From Actinomycetales bacterium (GTDB lineage Bacteria > Actinomycetota > Actinomycetes > S36-B12): a DNA stretch of 38,461 nt. Each line of letters begins with the position of its first letter. Position 1 is the stretch's first letter. Location of the stretch: assembly GCA_018970025.1 (NCBI GenBank), contig JAGWXF010000025.1, forward strand, positions 1 to 38,461, written 5' to 3'. Below the pieces are notes generated by a model that saw only the letters and a program-made list of their open reading frames with translations, did not search any database and was not told the origin of the DNA. This document shows positions 1 through 8,531 of this stretch, piece after piece. Both the position numbers and the translations under genes were made by a program.

Positions 1-237
1 AGCACCGTCCGCTACCGCAATGTGAACGAGAACCCCAAGGCCACCGTCGTCATCGATGACCTTGCCTCGACCAACCCCTGGTCGCCTCGCGGAGTGAAGG
101 TGATCGGCTCGTGCGTGGTCGAGCAGCACGGCGGTGGCGAGCGCTTCCGGATCTCACCCAACGTGATCATCAGCTGGGGCATCAATGACACCACCCCGGG
201 CATCCCGAAGATGGAGCGACGGACCGTCGGGGCCTGA
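1..237 (+). CDS. PPOX-class (F420-dependent type) oxidoreductase, C-terminal part
   Basis: The frame is open from the first base and ends at TGA 235-237, so this is the last 78 residues of a gene that begins left of the window. The residues fit the C-terminal half of the split-barrel pyridoxamine-phosphate-oxidase-like fold: TVRYRNVNENPKATVVIDD is the usual strand-turn-strand segment in which a series of chemical residues packs against the flavin cofactor, then PWSPRGVKVIG and RISPNVIISWGIN, typical of the actinobacterial subfamily annotated as PPOX class F420-dependent enzymes. Those proteins are small (about 130-150 aa) homodimers that use F420 or FMN; substrates are mostly unknown. Only 17 bp separate its stop from the stop of the convergent hydrolase gene. 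The family is clear; cofactor and substrate are inferred from family knowledge only. Confidence 0.8.
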   Translation, partial: STVRYRNVNENPKATVVIDDLASTNPWSPRGVKVIGSCVVEQHGGGERFRISPNVIISWGINDTTPGIPKMERRTVGA

Positions 238-254
238 GCCTGCTGATTGCCCCG

Positions 255-2216
255 TCAGCCGCTCCGCGGCAGAGCTCGCGGAGACTCGCCCGACTCGATT
301 GTGCGGCTAACCTCAGCGCGAGCGTCCGTCGTCTCCTCGGGCATGGCCCGAGCCGACCATGCCAGCGAACGCTCGATGATCCTGGCCCTGGCCCGCCACT
401 GCCGGGCGGCGTCCGACTTCGGGGCGATCGCCCCGTGCAGTGAGGCCTCCGCGAGCACCGTGGCCTCCATGCCCAGCAGGGTGCGCTCGACGGCCGCGGC
501 ATCGGCACCCTGGCCGAGCCGCCGCCGCGCGTCGTGCACCGCGAGCACCCCGGCGATAGCGGTGCGGAAGTCCGCAACGGGCATCCGGGCGATCTCGGTC
601 GCCATGTCACCCTGGAGCCTGTCGACATCCTCCTGCTGGTCGCCGCTGCGGGCCAGACCCGCGCTCGCCAACGCCGTCGAGGTGCCGGTGAGCACGGCAA
701 GGGTCGCCACCCCACCGGCCATGCCTCCTGGGCCGAATGCCGCCAGGGTCGCCGTCACGGCAGCTGCCCCCGCCATCCCGGCCGGGATAGCCGCTGCCAG
801 GCCGATGCCGGTGCCGGCCAGCACCAGCACGCCCGCGCCGATGAGAAGCGGCGCCCAGGGGATGCCCCGGCCGCCGAGGGTCTTCCTGGCATCGTCCACG
901 CTCGCGCCGATCGCCGCCGCGATCTGTGCGGACGACCCTGGCGCGGCACCCGGCCGAACCGACTCCAGCAGGGCCACCAGCGCCGTGATGCCGCGATCCT
1001 GGTCGATCTCGATGCCGAAGGGCGCGAAGGGCGCGGACAGCAGGAGGTCGACCCCGGCAAGAACGAGGTCGTCGTCGGTGAACTCCCCTGCGCAGAGCGA
1101 TGCCGCATCCCGCACGAGGGCCTCGGCGCTCGGCATCCGGCCCGGGGCGAACCATCGCGCGTCTGCGTCGGCCAGTGGATGCGACCGCAACTGCGGTGGC
1201 AGTGCCTGCACCTGCTCGGCGAAGCGGGCGCGCTGCTGGCGCGCCTCGGCCATCACGCGCTCGGCCAGCACCCGGCGTGCGGTGTCCATCCGTCCCCGCT
1301 CGCTCCACTTGTCGGTCGGCCAGGTGCGCCACAAGTCGTGCAGGTAGGCAAAGCGCAACAGCACATGCGACCAACTCGCATGCAGCCGCGGTGCGGGGGT
1401 TCGCTCAGCGGGCGCGCTGGGCGGGCCGAATATCGCGGTAGCGACCGCGGCTGCGACGACCGGCTGGGCCATGTAGGCGCTGATCTCATGGCTGAAGCCG
1501 GTCGTGATGGGTGCGTCGAGCGCCGCAGGGAAGTGCTGCGCAGCACCCCGGCCCGCCGTGACGATGTCATCGGGGTCGTAGGCATTCACCCACACCCCGA
1601 CGCGTTCAGCGGGGAAGTCGCCGGGCCGCGCCAGTTGGGCCAGGTGGCGACGGAAGACCCCGATCCCGATCGGCGAGCCGATGGTCAGCAGCAGATCGAC
1701 CTGCAAGCCCTCGGGCAGCCGGGTGAGCAGGTCGAGCATCACGATCGATCCCAGGCTATGAGCGACGATGACGATCCGGCCACTGCGCGGCAACTGAGCC
1801 AGCACCGTCTCCCAGACTGCATGCCGGGATGCGGCATGCGTCAGATATCGGTTGACGATGGGCAGCAGGCTCGGGACGGAGTCGGAGACGGCTGCGTGCA
1901 CCTGGCCGAGCCGGAATGCCGTCTCACGCTTGCGTGGCCCCTCGATCAGGGCGGCGAAGGCCTCCCGCCTGATCAGGTAGTCCTGCCATGCCTGCGCCTG
2001 CTCCCGCGGACTTTCCCGTCGCCAGGCGTGACCCGGATCGTCGCTAACACGCCCCTGCTGCAGGGCACTCAGGTAGTCGATTTCGATGCAGTCGCAAGGG
2101 CCGATCCCCGGCATCCGCAGGCCGGCCAGCGAGGCATCCAGCGGTGCAAGCCAGGCATCCAGGCCGCACGGCCCGCCGATGCCGTGCACGAAGGCAATCG
2201 CACGGTCACCGGACAT
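255..2216 (-). CDS. Lipase-like alpha/beta hydrolase with C-terminal membrane hairpin
   Basis: The product has 653 aa. The N-terminal 250 residues look like an alpha/beta hydrolase: an oxyanion-type HGIGG at residues 11-15, the nucleophile elbow AHSLGS with Ser154, an acidic NAYDPDD near 211-217 and His243 in FSHE, which together could form a Ser-Asp-His triad. There is no signal peptide. Residues about 300-440 are charged and probably helical. Residues about 453-520 form two long Gly/Ala-rich hydrophobic stretches that could be a membrane hairpin, followed by a charged tail. The start ATG has a good ribosome site (GGGAGGGG, about 4 nt upstream). It is probably a cytosolic lipase or esterase domain tethered to the membrane. 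I do not recognise a named family for the whole architecture and the substrate is unknown. Confidence 0.75.
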   Translation of the reverse strand: MSGDRAIAFVHGIGGPCGLDAWLAPLDASLAGLRMPGIGPCDCIEIDYLSALQQGRVSDDPGHAWRRESPREQAQAWQDYLIRREAFAALIEGPRKRETAFRLGQVHAAVSDSVPSLLPIVNRYLTHAASRHAVWETVLAQLPRSGRIVIVAHSLGSIVMLDLLTRLPEGLQVDLLLTIGSPIGIGVFRRHLAQLARPGDFPAERVGVWVNAYDPDDIVTAGRGAAQHFPAALDAPITTGFSHEISAYMAQPVVAAAVATAIFGPPSAPAERTPAPRLHASWSHVLLRFAYLHDLWRTWPTDKWSERGRMDTARRVLAERVMAEARQQRARFAEQVQALPPQLRSHPLADADARWFAPGRMPSAEALVRDAASLCAGEFTDDDLVLAGVDLLLSAPFAPFGIEIDQDRGITALVALLESVRPGAAPGSSAQIAAAIGASVDDARKTLGGRGIPWAPLLIGAGVLVLAGTGIGLAAAIPAGMAGAAAVTATLAAFGPGGMAGGVATLAVLTGTSTALASAGLARSGDQQEDVDRLQGDMATEIARMPVADFRTAIAGVLAVHDARRRLGQGADAAAVERTLLGMEATVLAEASLHGAIAPKSDAARQWRARARIIERSLAWSARAMPEETTDARAEVSRTIESGESPRALPRSG

Positions 2217-2328
2217 GCGCCCCTCCCATGAGCACGCCCATCATCCCCCCGTCGGCGATCCGAGGATGCCAGCTGCCCTCGGCTCAACCGGACACTGTGC
2301 TGACGGGGAGCTGTCAGGTGTTGCGCGC

Positions 2329-4650
2329 CTACCGGGCAGAGGCGCTGACCAGCGACGACTGCGAGGCCCCCGGACCTGCGGCATTCGTCGCGACAACGTC
2401 GACGAACACCGGGACCCCGCCGCCGAGGCCACTGATGGTGCAGGAGGTGCCGGCGGTCTGGCACGTGCCGAGTTGGTCCTTCGCCTCAGCAGAGGCGTAG
2501 GCCCGGACCGTGTACGAGGTGATCGCCGCACCGCCAGTGGATGCCGGTGCCGCCCAGCGGACGGTGAGGCTACGGGTCCCGGGGGTAACCGAAACCGAGC
2601 GAACGGCCGCTGGGCGCGTGCGCGGAGTGGCTGACGCTCGCGCGATACTTGCGCTGGTGCCCGCCCGGTTGATCGCCACGACATCGACGTAGGCGATGGT
2701 GCCGTTGGCCAGACCCTCGATCACGCAAGAGGTGGTCGTCGAGGTGCAGGACCCGACGAGTGCGCCACCCGACGCGCGCGACCAGGCACGGGCCGTGTAG
2801 CCGGTGATCGCGGCTCCACCGTTGGACGCGGGAGCAGTCCAGTTGACCTGGACTCCGCCATCCTGCGCGCTCACCGACACTGAGCGAACCACGGCCGGTG
2901 CGGTCATCGGCACGCCGGATTCGCGCGGACTGGAGGCGGGCCCGGCCCCGGCAATGTTGCGCGCAATCACCTCGACGTAGTACGTGGAGCCGTTCGCCAG
3001 GCCGGACAGGACGCAGGTCAACGCGCCCGTGGTGCTGCAGGACTTCACGGCAGCCCCACCGGTCAGGTCGCTGAAGGCGCTGGCCGTATAACCGGTGATC
3101 GAACTGCCCCCAGTGCTGGCCGGGGCTGCCCACGTCACCGTGAGCTGCGCAGCACCGGAGGTCACCGCCACCCCTCCGGGAGCATCGGGCCGGGTGCGCG
3201 GGGTGCTCGCCACGCGCGGGGACGACGGCAGGCTATCGCCGGCAGCATTCGTCGCAGTGACCTCGACATAGACCGGCGTGCCATTCGGCAGATCGGTGAT
3301 CTGGCAGGTCGTCGTAGCCGTGGTGCACGTGGCCAGGGCCGCCCCACCGCTCGCCGCGGCGAACGCGCTCGCCGTGTAGCCGGTGACTGGGCTGCCACCG
3401 GTGCTCGCCGGGACCGTCCACGCGATGGTCAGCTGACGGTCACCTGGCGTGCTGACGACGCGAAGCGGGGCCGTCGGCACGGTCCGCGGCGTCTCGGAAA
3501 CCCGGGGGCTCGTCGGCACGCCAAGGCCCGCGAGATTGCTGGCAACCACCTCGACGTAGTACGTGGTGCCGTTGACCAGGCCGGTGATGGTGCAGGCCGT
3601 CGTCACGGACACGCAGGTCCGCGCTGGGCTGCCGCCCGTTGCCGCTCGGACGGCCCGCGCAACATAGCCGGTGATCGCACTTCCGCCGGTCGACACGGGA
3701 GCCGTCCAGCTCACCGACAGCTGACCCGCGCCTGGAGTGACGAGCACGCCACTGGACGCACCCGGGGTTGTCCGCGGTGTCGACGCCACCCGCGGGCTTG
3801 ACGCGGCACCCGTCCCAATGGCGTTCGTTGCGGCGACCTCGACGTAGTAGGTGGTGCCATTGACCAGGCCGGTGATGGTGCATCGAAGTGCGGTTGCCTG
3901 GCAGCTCCCGGCGCTCGTACCCGCGCTAGCATCGGTGAATGCCGTGGCGGTGTAGCCGGTGATCGCGCTTCCGCCGGTGCTCGCCGGTGCCGCCCAGGTG
4001 ACCAGCACCCGACTGTCAGCGATGGTCGCTGCCACGAGGCGCGGCGCGCTCGGAACAGTCCGCGGGGTCACCGCGACCCGCGGTGCCGACGCCGGGCCCG
4101 TCCCGATGCCATTCGTTGCGACGACCGCGACATAGGACGTCGTGCCGTTGACCAGGCCGGTGATCGAGCAGGCTGTCCCCGACGTCGTGCAGCTCCCGAC
4201 AAGCGAGCCCCCGCTGGCAGCTGTGTAGGCGCGGGCCGTGTAACCGGTGATCGCGCTGCCGCCGTCGCTTGCCGGTGCCGTCCAGCTCACATCCGCGGCG
4301 CCAGCGGCCGCAGCCGCGGCAACGGCAGTGGGCGCGCCGGGCACTGCGGCGGTGGCCGCTGAAGCCCGCGGGCTTGAGGCGGGACTACTGCCCACGGCAT
4401 TCGTCGCGACCACCTCAAGGTAGGCGGTTACCCCGGCCGACAGGCCCGAGATCGTGCAGCTGAGCGCCGATGTCGTGCAAGTGCCCAACGCCGTGCCTCC
4501 GGTGAGGGCACTGTAGGCGCGGGCGGTGTACCCGGTGATCGCACTGCCACCGTCGCTTGCCGGCGCCGTCCAGGAGACCGTCACCTGCCCGACGCCGGCC
4601 GTGCCGGCGACTCCCGTCGGTGCCCCCGGCACCGACGCGGCGGGGGCTGA
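2329..4650 (-). repeat. Tandem FN3-encoding repeats (8 units of about 290 bp)
   Basis: The 3' 2.3 kb of the protease gene consists of eight direct repeats of about 285-295 bp, each coding for one FN3 domain. Shared elements on the minus strand are W-T/A-A-P-A-S-x-G-G-S-A-I-T-G-Y-T-A near the start and GLVNGTTYYVEVVATNA followed by SSPR towards the end of each unit. Each unit keeps two cysteines about 7-9 residues apart (for example SCTTSGTAC), probably one disulfide per domain. Copies are most alike in the middle of the array, which suggests expansion by unequal crossing-over. Confidence 0.85.
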
Positions 4651-7600
4651 TGCGGCGCCCACGAGTGGGCCGGCATTCACGATGCCCTGCCCGCAGGTCA
4701 GCGCCGGATTGCTATCGCATGCACCGCCCGGGAAGGCCGTCAGCAGGGATGGCGTGGTCAGCCGTGTCGACACCTGCGCGGGCGTGAGGCTGGGATCCTG
4801 CGAGAGCATCAGCGCCACCACCCCGACGACATGGGGGGTCGCCATGCTGGTGCCGCTGTAGGACGCATAGGTCGGCGAGCCGACACTCGTGGTGCCGGTA
4901 TTGAGCGTGGACCAGATACCCACGCCGGGCGCGGCAACCTCGACCATCGAGCCGTAGTTGGAGAAGCTCGCCCGCTTGCCATTACTGCCAATGGCCGCGA
5001 CGGTGACGACGTTCGCGCACGAGGCCGGGGTGAAGTTGCTGGCGGAGGCGTTGCTGTTCCCGGCTGCCACCACGATCGTGGTGCCGCGGCCGACCGCGGA
5101 GTTGATCGCCGCCTGCCAGTCAGCGCCGCAGGAGCCGTACCCACCCAGCGACATGTTGATGACCTTGGCGGGAGTCGGATTCGCCGGAACACCGGGCACC
5201 GAGCCACCTGAGGCCCAGGTGATGCCGGCAAGGATGTCGGAGGTGTACCCGCCACCGGCGCCCAGCACCCGGACGTTCTGCACCTTCACATCAGGGGCGA
5301 TGCCGACGACGCCGATGCCGTTGCTGGCGATCGCGTTGATCGTGCCTGCGACATGCGTGCCATGCCAGCTGCTGCCGTAACCGCCGGAGGCATCACCGGG
5401 ATCTGACGGGTCTGAATCGCGGCCATTGCCGTCGACCGACACGGTCGGGTCGACGATCATGTCGTAGCCCGCCACGCTGGTGCCCGCGAGATCGGGGTGG
5501 ACGGTGATGCCGGTATCAAGAACGGCCACGATGGTCGACGGGGACCCTCGGGTCACAGCCCAGGCGTCAGGCGCGTTGATGCCGTAGGTCCCATTCAGGC
5601 CCCACATGGAGTTGTTGGCGTAGTACGGGTCATTCGGCGTCAGGCCGACAGCCGGCGTTGCGGAGACCCTCGGCGAGGTGGGGGCGCCAGAGCCGACCGC
5701 GTTGGTCGCCGCCACATCGATCCAGTAGACCTGGCCGTTCACCAGTCCGCTGATGGCGCACTGCAGGCCCGAGGTCGTGCAGCTGGCAACAGCCGTGCCA
5801 GCGGACTCCTGGGAGTAGGCGCGCGCAACGTACCCGGTCACCGCCGAGCCGCCGTCAGAGACGGGAGCGCTCCACCGGGGCCTCAGCGTCCCCGAGGTCG
5901 GTGACACGGCCAGCGCCGTCGGGCTGGACGGCACGACGGCCGCCGCCGGGATGCCTGAGGTGCGCGGGCTCGAGGCCGCTCCCTGGCCCACCGCGTTGGT
6001 CGCGCTCACGTCGACCCAGGCCGCCGTTCCGGGCGCGAGTCCGCTGATCGTGCATGTGAGGGAAGCCGTGGTGCAGGTGGCGAGCGGTGCCCCGCCGGAT
6101 GCGGCCGCGTAGGCCCGCGCGGTGTACGAGGTGATCGGAGCCCCGCCGTCGACGCCTGGCGCGGACCATGTCGCAGCCAGTCCGCCGCCGACTGCGGTCA
6201 GGCCGACGCCCGTCGGCGCGCCAGGAACGGTCGAGTCGGCCATCGTGGCGAAGTTGATGGGCGTTCCCGTGTAAGCATTCGGCGAGTAGTCGCCGGCCGG
6301 ATACAGGTAGTCGCGCAGGTAGGACTTCACGCGGACGTTCGTCTTGGCCGACCCCACCAGGCACGACCAGTCGATCGAGAACTGCCACCAGGCGTTCGAC
6401 GTGCCGCCGATCGCAGCATGGTCGCCCACTTTGCGGGTGGTCAGGCCGGAGCAGGTCGATGAGCGGGCCGTCCAGACACCGTTGGCGATGTCGTAGATGG
6501 TGACGCCGGTCGACTGATTGGGATCCAGCGATGCCCACGTGGGGATGATGCAGGCATCGTTCACCGAGTCGCCGTTGGAGTCGATGCAGGCTGCGAGGTA
6601 GGTGTCGTAGTACAGCAGCCAGTCGCGATCGCTGATCGGCCGGTACGGGACGGTGTCGATGAGCAGCGTCGACCGATTGCCAGATGTGACATACGCATCG
6701 GACCAGATGATCTCGCCGTCCAGCGAGGCCCCGGCGTCGTAGTCGCTGTCGTCGAAGCAGCGGGCGATCGGCTCCTCGCTCGCGGAGGCGGTGCACGCGG
6801 TCTGCGCACCCACCTCGGGGCTGTTGACCTGTGCCGCGGTCGGCATGGTTGCCTTCGTTGCCTGGGCTGCGGCGGTGCTCGGCTGGGCCGGCCCTGACTT
6901 GGCCGGCAGGCCGAGTGGCCCGGACTGGTCGTCCAGCATCGGGACGAAGTAATCGGGCTCGGCCCACTTGACCCGCGGGTCAGCCGTGAGCTGGTCGGCG
7001 ATCTTCTCGGCGGTGGTCTGGGTAACTGCCTCGCTGAGCACCACGGTGCGCATGCCCGTCCCGATCGCACTGCCGGGGGCAAGGTCCACTTCCGTGACTG
7101 CGGACGAACCGGTCGCGACGCCCGGTGCCTCCGTGAACTTGGCTCCCGGCTCATAGGCGACGATCATCTGCGTGACCTCACCCTCGACTGCCGAGGACGG
7201 CGTCGCCTCGACCACGGTGCTCGGGGCGCTGGCTCCGGCCTGGTTGATGGCGGTCACGGTGAATCCGTAGCGCACCCCATTGCGCAGGTCATCGATGCGC
7301 AGGCTGGTCGCGGGCGCCGCAACATCGTGTGTCGCCGACCCGGGCAGCACGGTCACCCGATAGCTGGTCGGCTGAGCGGCATTCGGTGAAGCGGCGTCGA
7401 CGGGCTTCCAGGAAACCGTGACGGAGTTGTCCCCAGCCACTGCGGTGATGCCCGCCGGTGTCTGCGGGCACTCGGCCGGGGCGGCGAGGGAGGATGCCGG
7501 GGACGATGACGGCACAGGTGACGCGGTCGGCGAGGTGATCGGCGATGGGGACGTGGTTGCCGACCCGGAGGATGCCGGGCTCGGCTCCGCCGAGACGGCT

Positions 7601-7992
7601 GCGGGATCAAGGGATCCCGCCCGTGATGACACAGTGGCGGATGCGGTCGGATCAGGTGTGCCCGAGGCGCTGGCTGAGGCAGAACCGGTTGCCGTCGGGG
7701 ACACGGTCGGGGAGGCAGACGCTGTCGCGGAGGCTGACCCAGACGGGGAGGCGGATCCTGTCGCTGACGCACTCGCGGGGGCCGACGCCGTGCCACTTGG
7801 GCTCAAGGTCGGGCAGGCGGACGGCGCGGGCGAGGTCAGTGCCGCAGCGCCCAGGGTGGGCAGAAGGGCCAGGACGAGGGCACCTGCGGCGGTTGCCGCA
7901 CCAGCAGCCCACAGGGATCGCCTGCGCCCGGACCCACGGGTCGACTGGGGAGAACCTTCAATCGTGCGGCGGACTGAGCGACTGCTGCGCAT
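2329..7992 (-). CDS. Giant secreted subtilisin-like (S8) serine protease with 11 FN3 domains
   Basis: The product has 1887 aa. In order: signal peptide (about 1-51, Arg-rich n-region then a hydrophobic core ending near LGAA); a Ser/Ala/Thr/Pro-rich linker (about 52-170); FN3 domain 1 (about 175-265); an I9-like propeptide (about 272-352, ending in RVKWAEPDY); an unrecognised Cys/Trp-containing region (about 395-585); FN3 domains 2 and 3 (about 590-781); the S8 catalytic domain (about 787-1110) with Asp826 in VLDTGI, His877 in HGTHVAGT, oxyanion Asn979 in AAGNS and Ser1049 in GTSMATPH; then eight tandem FN3 domains (about 1120-1887). The triad is complete, so it should be active once secreted. 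No sortase or membrane anchor is visible at the C-terminus (ending SASAR). The ATG has GGTGAGG upstream, and a TAGTCT -10 lies at 8017-8022. The propeptide is separated from the catalytic domain by about 430 residues, which is unusual. Residue numbers are approximate. Confidence 0.93.
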   Translation of the reverse strand: MRSSRSVRRTIEGSPQSTRGSGRRRSLWAAGAATAAGALVLALLPTLGAAALTSPAPSACPTLSPSGTASAPASASATGSASPSGSASATASASPTVSPTATGSASASASGTPDPTASATVSSRAGSLDPAAVSAEPSPASSGSATTSPSPITSPTASPVPSSSPASSLAAPAECPQTPAGITAVAGDNSVTVSWKPVDAASPNAAQPTSYRVTVLPGSATHDVAAPATSLRIDDLRNGVRYGFTVTAINQAGASAPSTVVEATPSSAVEGEVTQMIVAYEPGAKFTEAPGVATGSSAVTEVDLAPGSAIGTGMRTVVLSEAVTQTTAEKIADQLTADPRVKWAEPDYFVPMLDDQSGPLGLPAKSGPAQPSTAAAQATKATMPTAAQVNSPEVGAQTACTASASEEPIARCFDDSDYDAGASLDGEIIWSDAYVTSGNRSTLLIDTVPYRPISDRDWLLYYDTYLAACIDSNGDSVNDACIIPTWASLDPNQSTGVTIYDIANGVWTARSSTCSGLTTRKVGDHAAIGGTSNAWWQFSIDWSCLVGSAKTNVRVKSYLRDYLYPAGDYSPNAYTGTPINFATMADSTVPGAPTGVGLTAVGGGLAATWSAPGVDGGAPITSYTARAYAAASGGAPLATCTTASLTCTISGLAPGTAAWVDVSATNAVGQGAASSPRTSGIPAAAVVPSSPTALAVSPTSGTLRPRWSAPVSDGGSAVTGYVARAYSQESAGTAVASCTTSGLQCAISGLVNGQVYWIDVAATNAVGSGAPTSPRVSATPAVGLTPNDPYYANNSMWGLNGTYGINAPDAWAVTRGSPSTIVAVLDTGITVHPDLAGTSVAGYDMIVDPTVSVDGNGRDSDPSDPGDASGGYGSSWHGTHVAGTINAIASNGIGVVGIAPDVKVQNVRVLGAGGGYTSDILAGITWASGGSVPGVPANPTPAKVINMSLGGYGSCGADWQAAINSAVGRGTTIVVAAGNSNASASNFTPASCANVVTVAAIGSNGKRASFSNYGSMVEVAAPGVGIWSTLNTGTTSVGSPTYASYSGTSMATPHVVGVVALMLSQDPSLTPAQVSTRLTTPSLLTAFPGGACDSNPALTCGQGIVNAGPLVGAASAPAASVPGAPTGVAGTAGVGQVTVSWTAPASDGGSAITGYTARAYSALTGGTALGTCTTSALSCTISGLSAGVTAYLEVVATNAVGSSPASSPRASAATAAVPGAPTAVAAAAAAGAADVSWTAPASDGGSAITGYTARAYTAASGGSLVGSCTTSGTACSITGLVNGTTSYVAVVATNGIGTGPASAPRVAVTPRTVPSAPRLVAATIADSRVLVTWAAPASTGGSAITGYTATAFTDASAGTSAGSCQATALRCTITGLVNGTTYYVEVAATNAIGTGAASSPRVASTPRTTPGASSGVLVTPGAGQLSVSWTAPVSTGGSAITGYVARAVRAATGGSPARTCVSVTTACTITGLVNGTTYYVEVVASNLAGLGVPTSPRVSETPRTVPTAPLRVVSTPGDRQLTIAWTVPASTGGSPVTGYTASAFAAASGGAALATCTTATTTCQITDLPNGTPVYVEVTATNAAGDSLPSSPRVASTPRTRPDAPGGVAVTSGAAQLTVTWAAPASTGGSSITGYTASAFSDLTGGAAVKSCSTTGALTCVLSGLANGSTYYVEVIARNIAGAGPASSPRESGVPMTAPAVVRSVSVSAQDGGVQVNWTAPASNGGAAITGYTARAWSRASGGALVGSCTSTTTSCVIEGLANGTIAYVDVVAINRAGTSASIARASATPRTRPAAVRSVSVTPGTRSLTVRWAAPASTGGAAITSYTVRAYASAEAKDQLGTCQTAGTSCTISGLGGGVPVFVDVVATNAAGPGASQSSLVSASAR

Positions 7993-8016
7993 AAGGACCT
8001 CACCTGTTCGGGTACC

Positions 8017-8022
8017 AGACTA
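8017..8022 (-). promoter_or_regulatory. Probable -10 element of the S8 protease gene
   Basis: On the minus strand the hexamer is TAGTCT, fitting the actinobacterial TANNNT -10. It would start transcription about 18 nt before the ATG, leaving room for the GGTGAGG ribosome site. No clear -35 is seen; that region overlaps a hairpin at 8033-8060. Confidence 0.45.
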
Positions 8023-8032
8023 GCAATGTCAG

Positions 8033-8060
8033 CCGATGACCCGTCCTGGACGGTCATCGG
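8033..8060 (-). terminator. Hairpin between the propeptide-like gene and the protease gene
   Basis: CCGATGACC-c-GTC and GACGGTCATCGG form a 12-bp stem with one unpaired C and a 3-nt loop. It lies 26 bp after the stop of the upstream gene (8087) and just before the likely protease promoter. There is no T-run on the minus strand. It may be an intrinsic terminator of the T-less type common in actinobacteria, or an operator overlapping the -35 region. Confidence 0.45.
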
Positions 8061-8086
8061 GGGGCGGACGGTGGTCCGCGAGCGAC

Positions 8087-8473
8087 TCACCTGAACGCGC
8101 TGACCTTTCGGTCGAGTTCCGCGAAGGCAACATCGGGGTGCGAGGCCAGTTGCCGGGCGACCCGCAATGCGGTCGCCTCGCTCACCGGGGTCTTGAAGTC
8201 GACCCGCCACATGCGGTTGCCGAGGGCCGAGCCGAGTTGCAGATTCTGCCGCTGGGGGCCCGTCACCTTGCTCGCCCCGAGGACGACCCCCGCTTTCGGG
8301 GCGTGACCAGGCTCGTACTGCACGATCAGGGCGCGGATGCGCGCCGTCTCAGCGGATCGCTGGAGGTGGATCCCGGTTGCGGACGCACCGGGAGCCGCCT
8401 GGGCAGGCGTAACCGCTGCTATCACCAGGCCCAGCCCGGCAACAGCCAAACAGAGTCCGAATGCCTTCTTCAT
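8087..8473 (-). CDS. Secreted stand-alone protease-propeptide-like (I9-type) protein
   Basis: The product has 128 aa with a clear signal peptide (KK start, hydrophobic core, cleavage expected after AQA near residue 26). The mature part is not an enzyme. It matches the propeptide of the neighbouring S8 protease: ALIVQYEPGH against MIVAYEPGA, then a variable segment, a Leu-x-x-Gly-x-Ala-x-G stretch, then VSEATALRVARQL and HPDVAFAELD against TQTTAEKIADQL and DPRVKWAEPD. I9 propeptides act as intramolecular chaperones and inhibitors of subtilisins; free versions exist as protease inhibitors. The gene is directly upstream of and co-oriented with the protease, 94 bp away. A good AGAGGA ribosome site precedes the ATG. 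The likely role is trans folding assistant or inhibitor of the protease. Similarity was judged by eye. Confidence 0.72.
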   Translation of the reverse strand: MKKAFGLCLAVAGLGLVIAAVTPAQAAPGASATGIHLQRSAETARIRALIVQYEPGHAPKAGVVLGASKVTGPQRQNLQLGSALGNRMWRVDFKTPVSEATALRVARQLASHPDVAFAELDRKVSAFR

Positions 8474-8487
8474 GGTCCTCTGACGTT

Positions 8488-8522
8488 GACGCCGGGCCCA
8501 CGGTTCCCGTAGGCCCGGCGTC
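8488..8522 (-). terminator. Strong GC hairpin after the small membrane protein gene
   Basis: GACGCCGGGCC and GGCCCGGCGTC pair perfectly over 11 bp around a 13-nt loop. It starts 10 bp past the stop of the gene at 8532-8906 and lies before the next start at 8473. There is no T-tract, as often in actinobacterial terminators. Confidence 0.6.
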
Positions 8523-8531
8523 CGTATCGAC

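Noticed and set aside
534..2231. Long open frame (565 codons) on the plus strand opposite the lipase-like hydrolase
   Set aside because: High-GC antisense shadow: the minus-strand protein has fold motifs and a ribosome site, while this frame is a low-complexity Arg/Gly/Pro/Ala composition with no domain.
2329..4650. Regular repeats in the protease gene as a CRISPR array
   Set aside because: The period is about 290 bp and the whole repeat is coding FN3 sequence; no short repeat/spacer structure.
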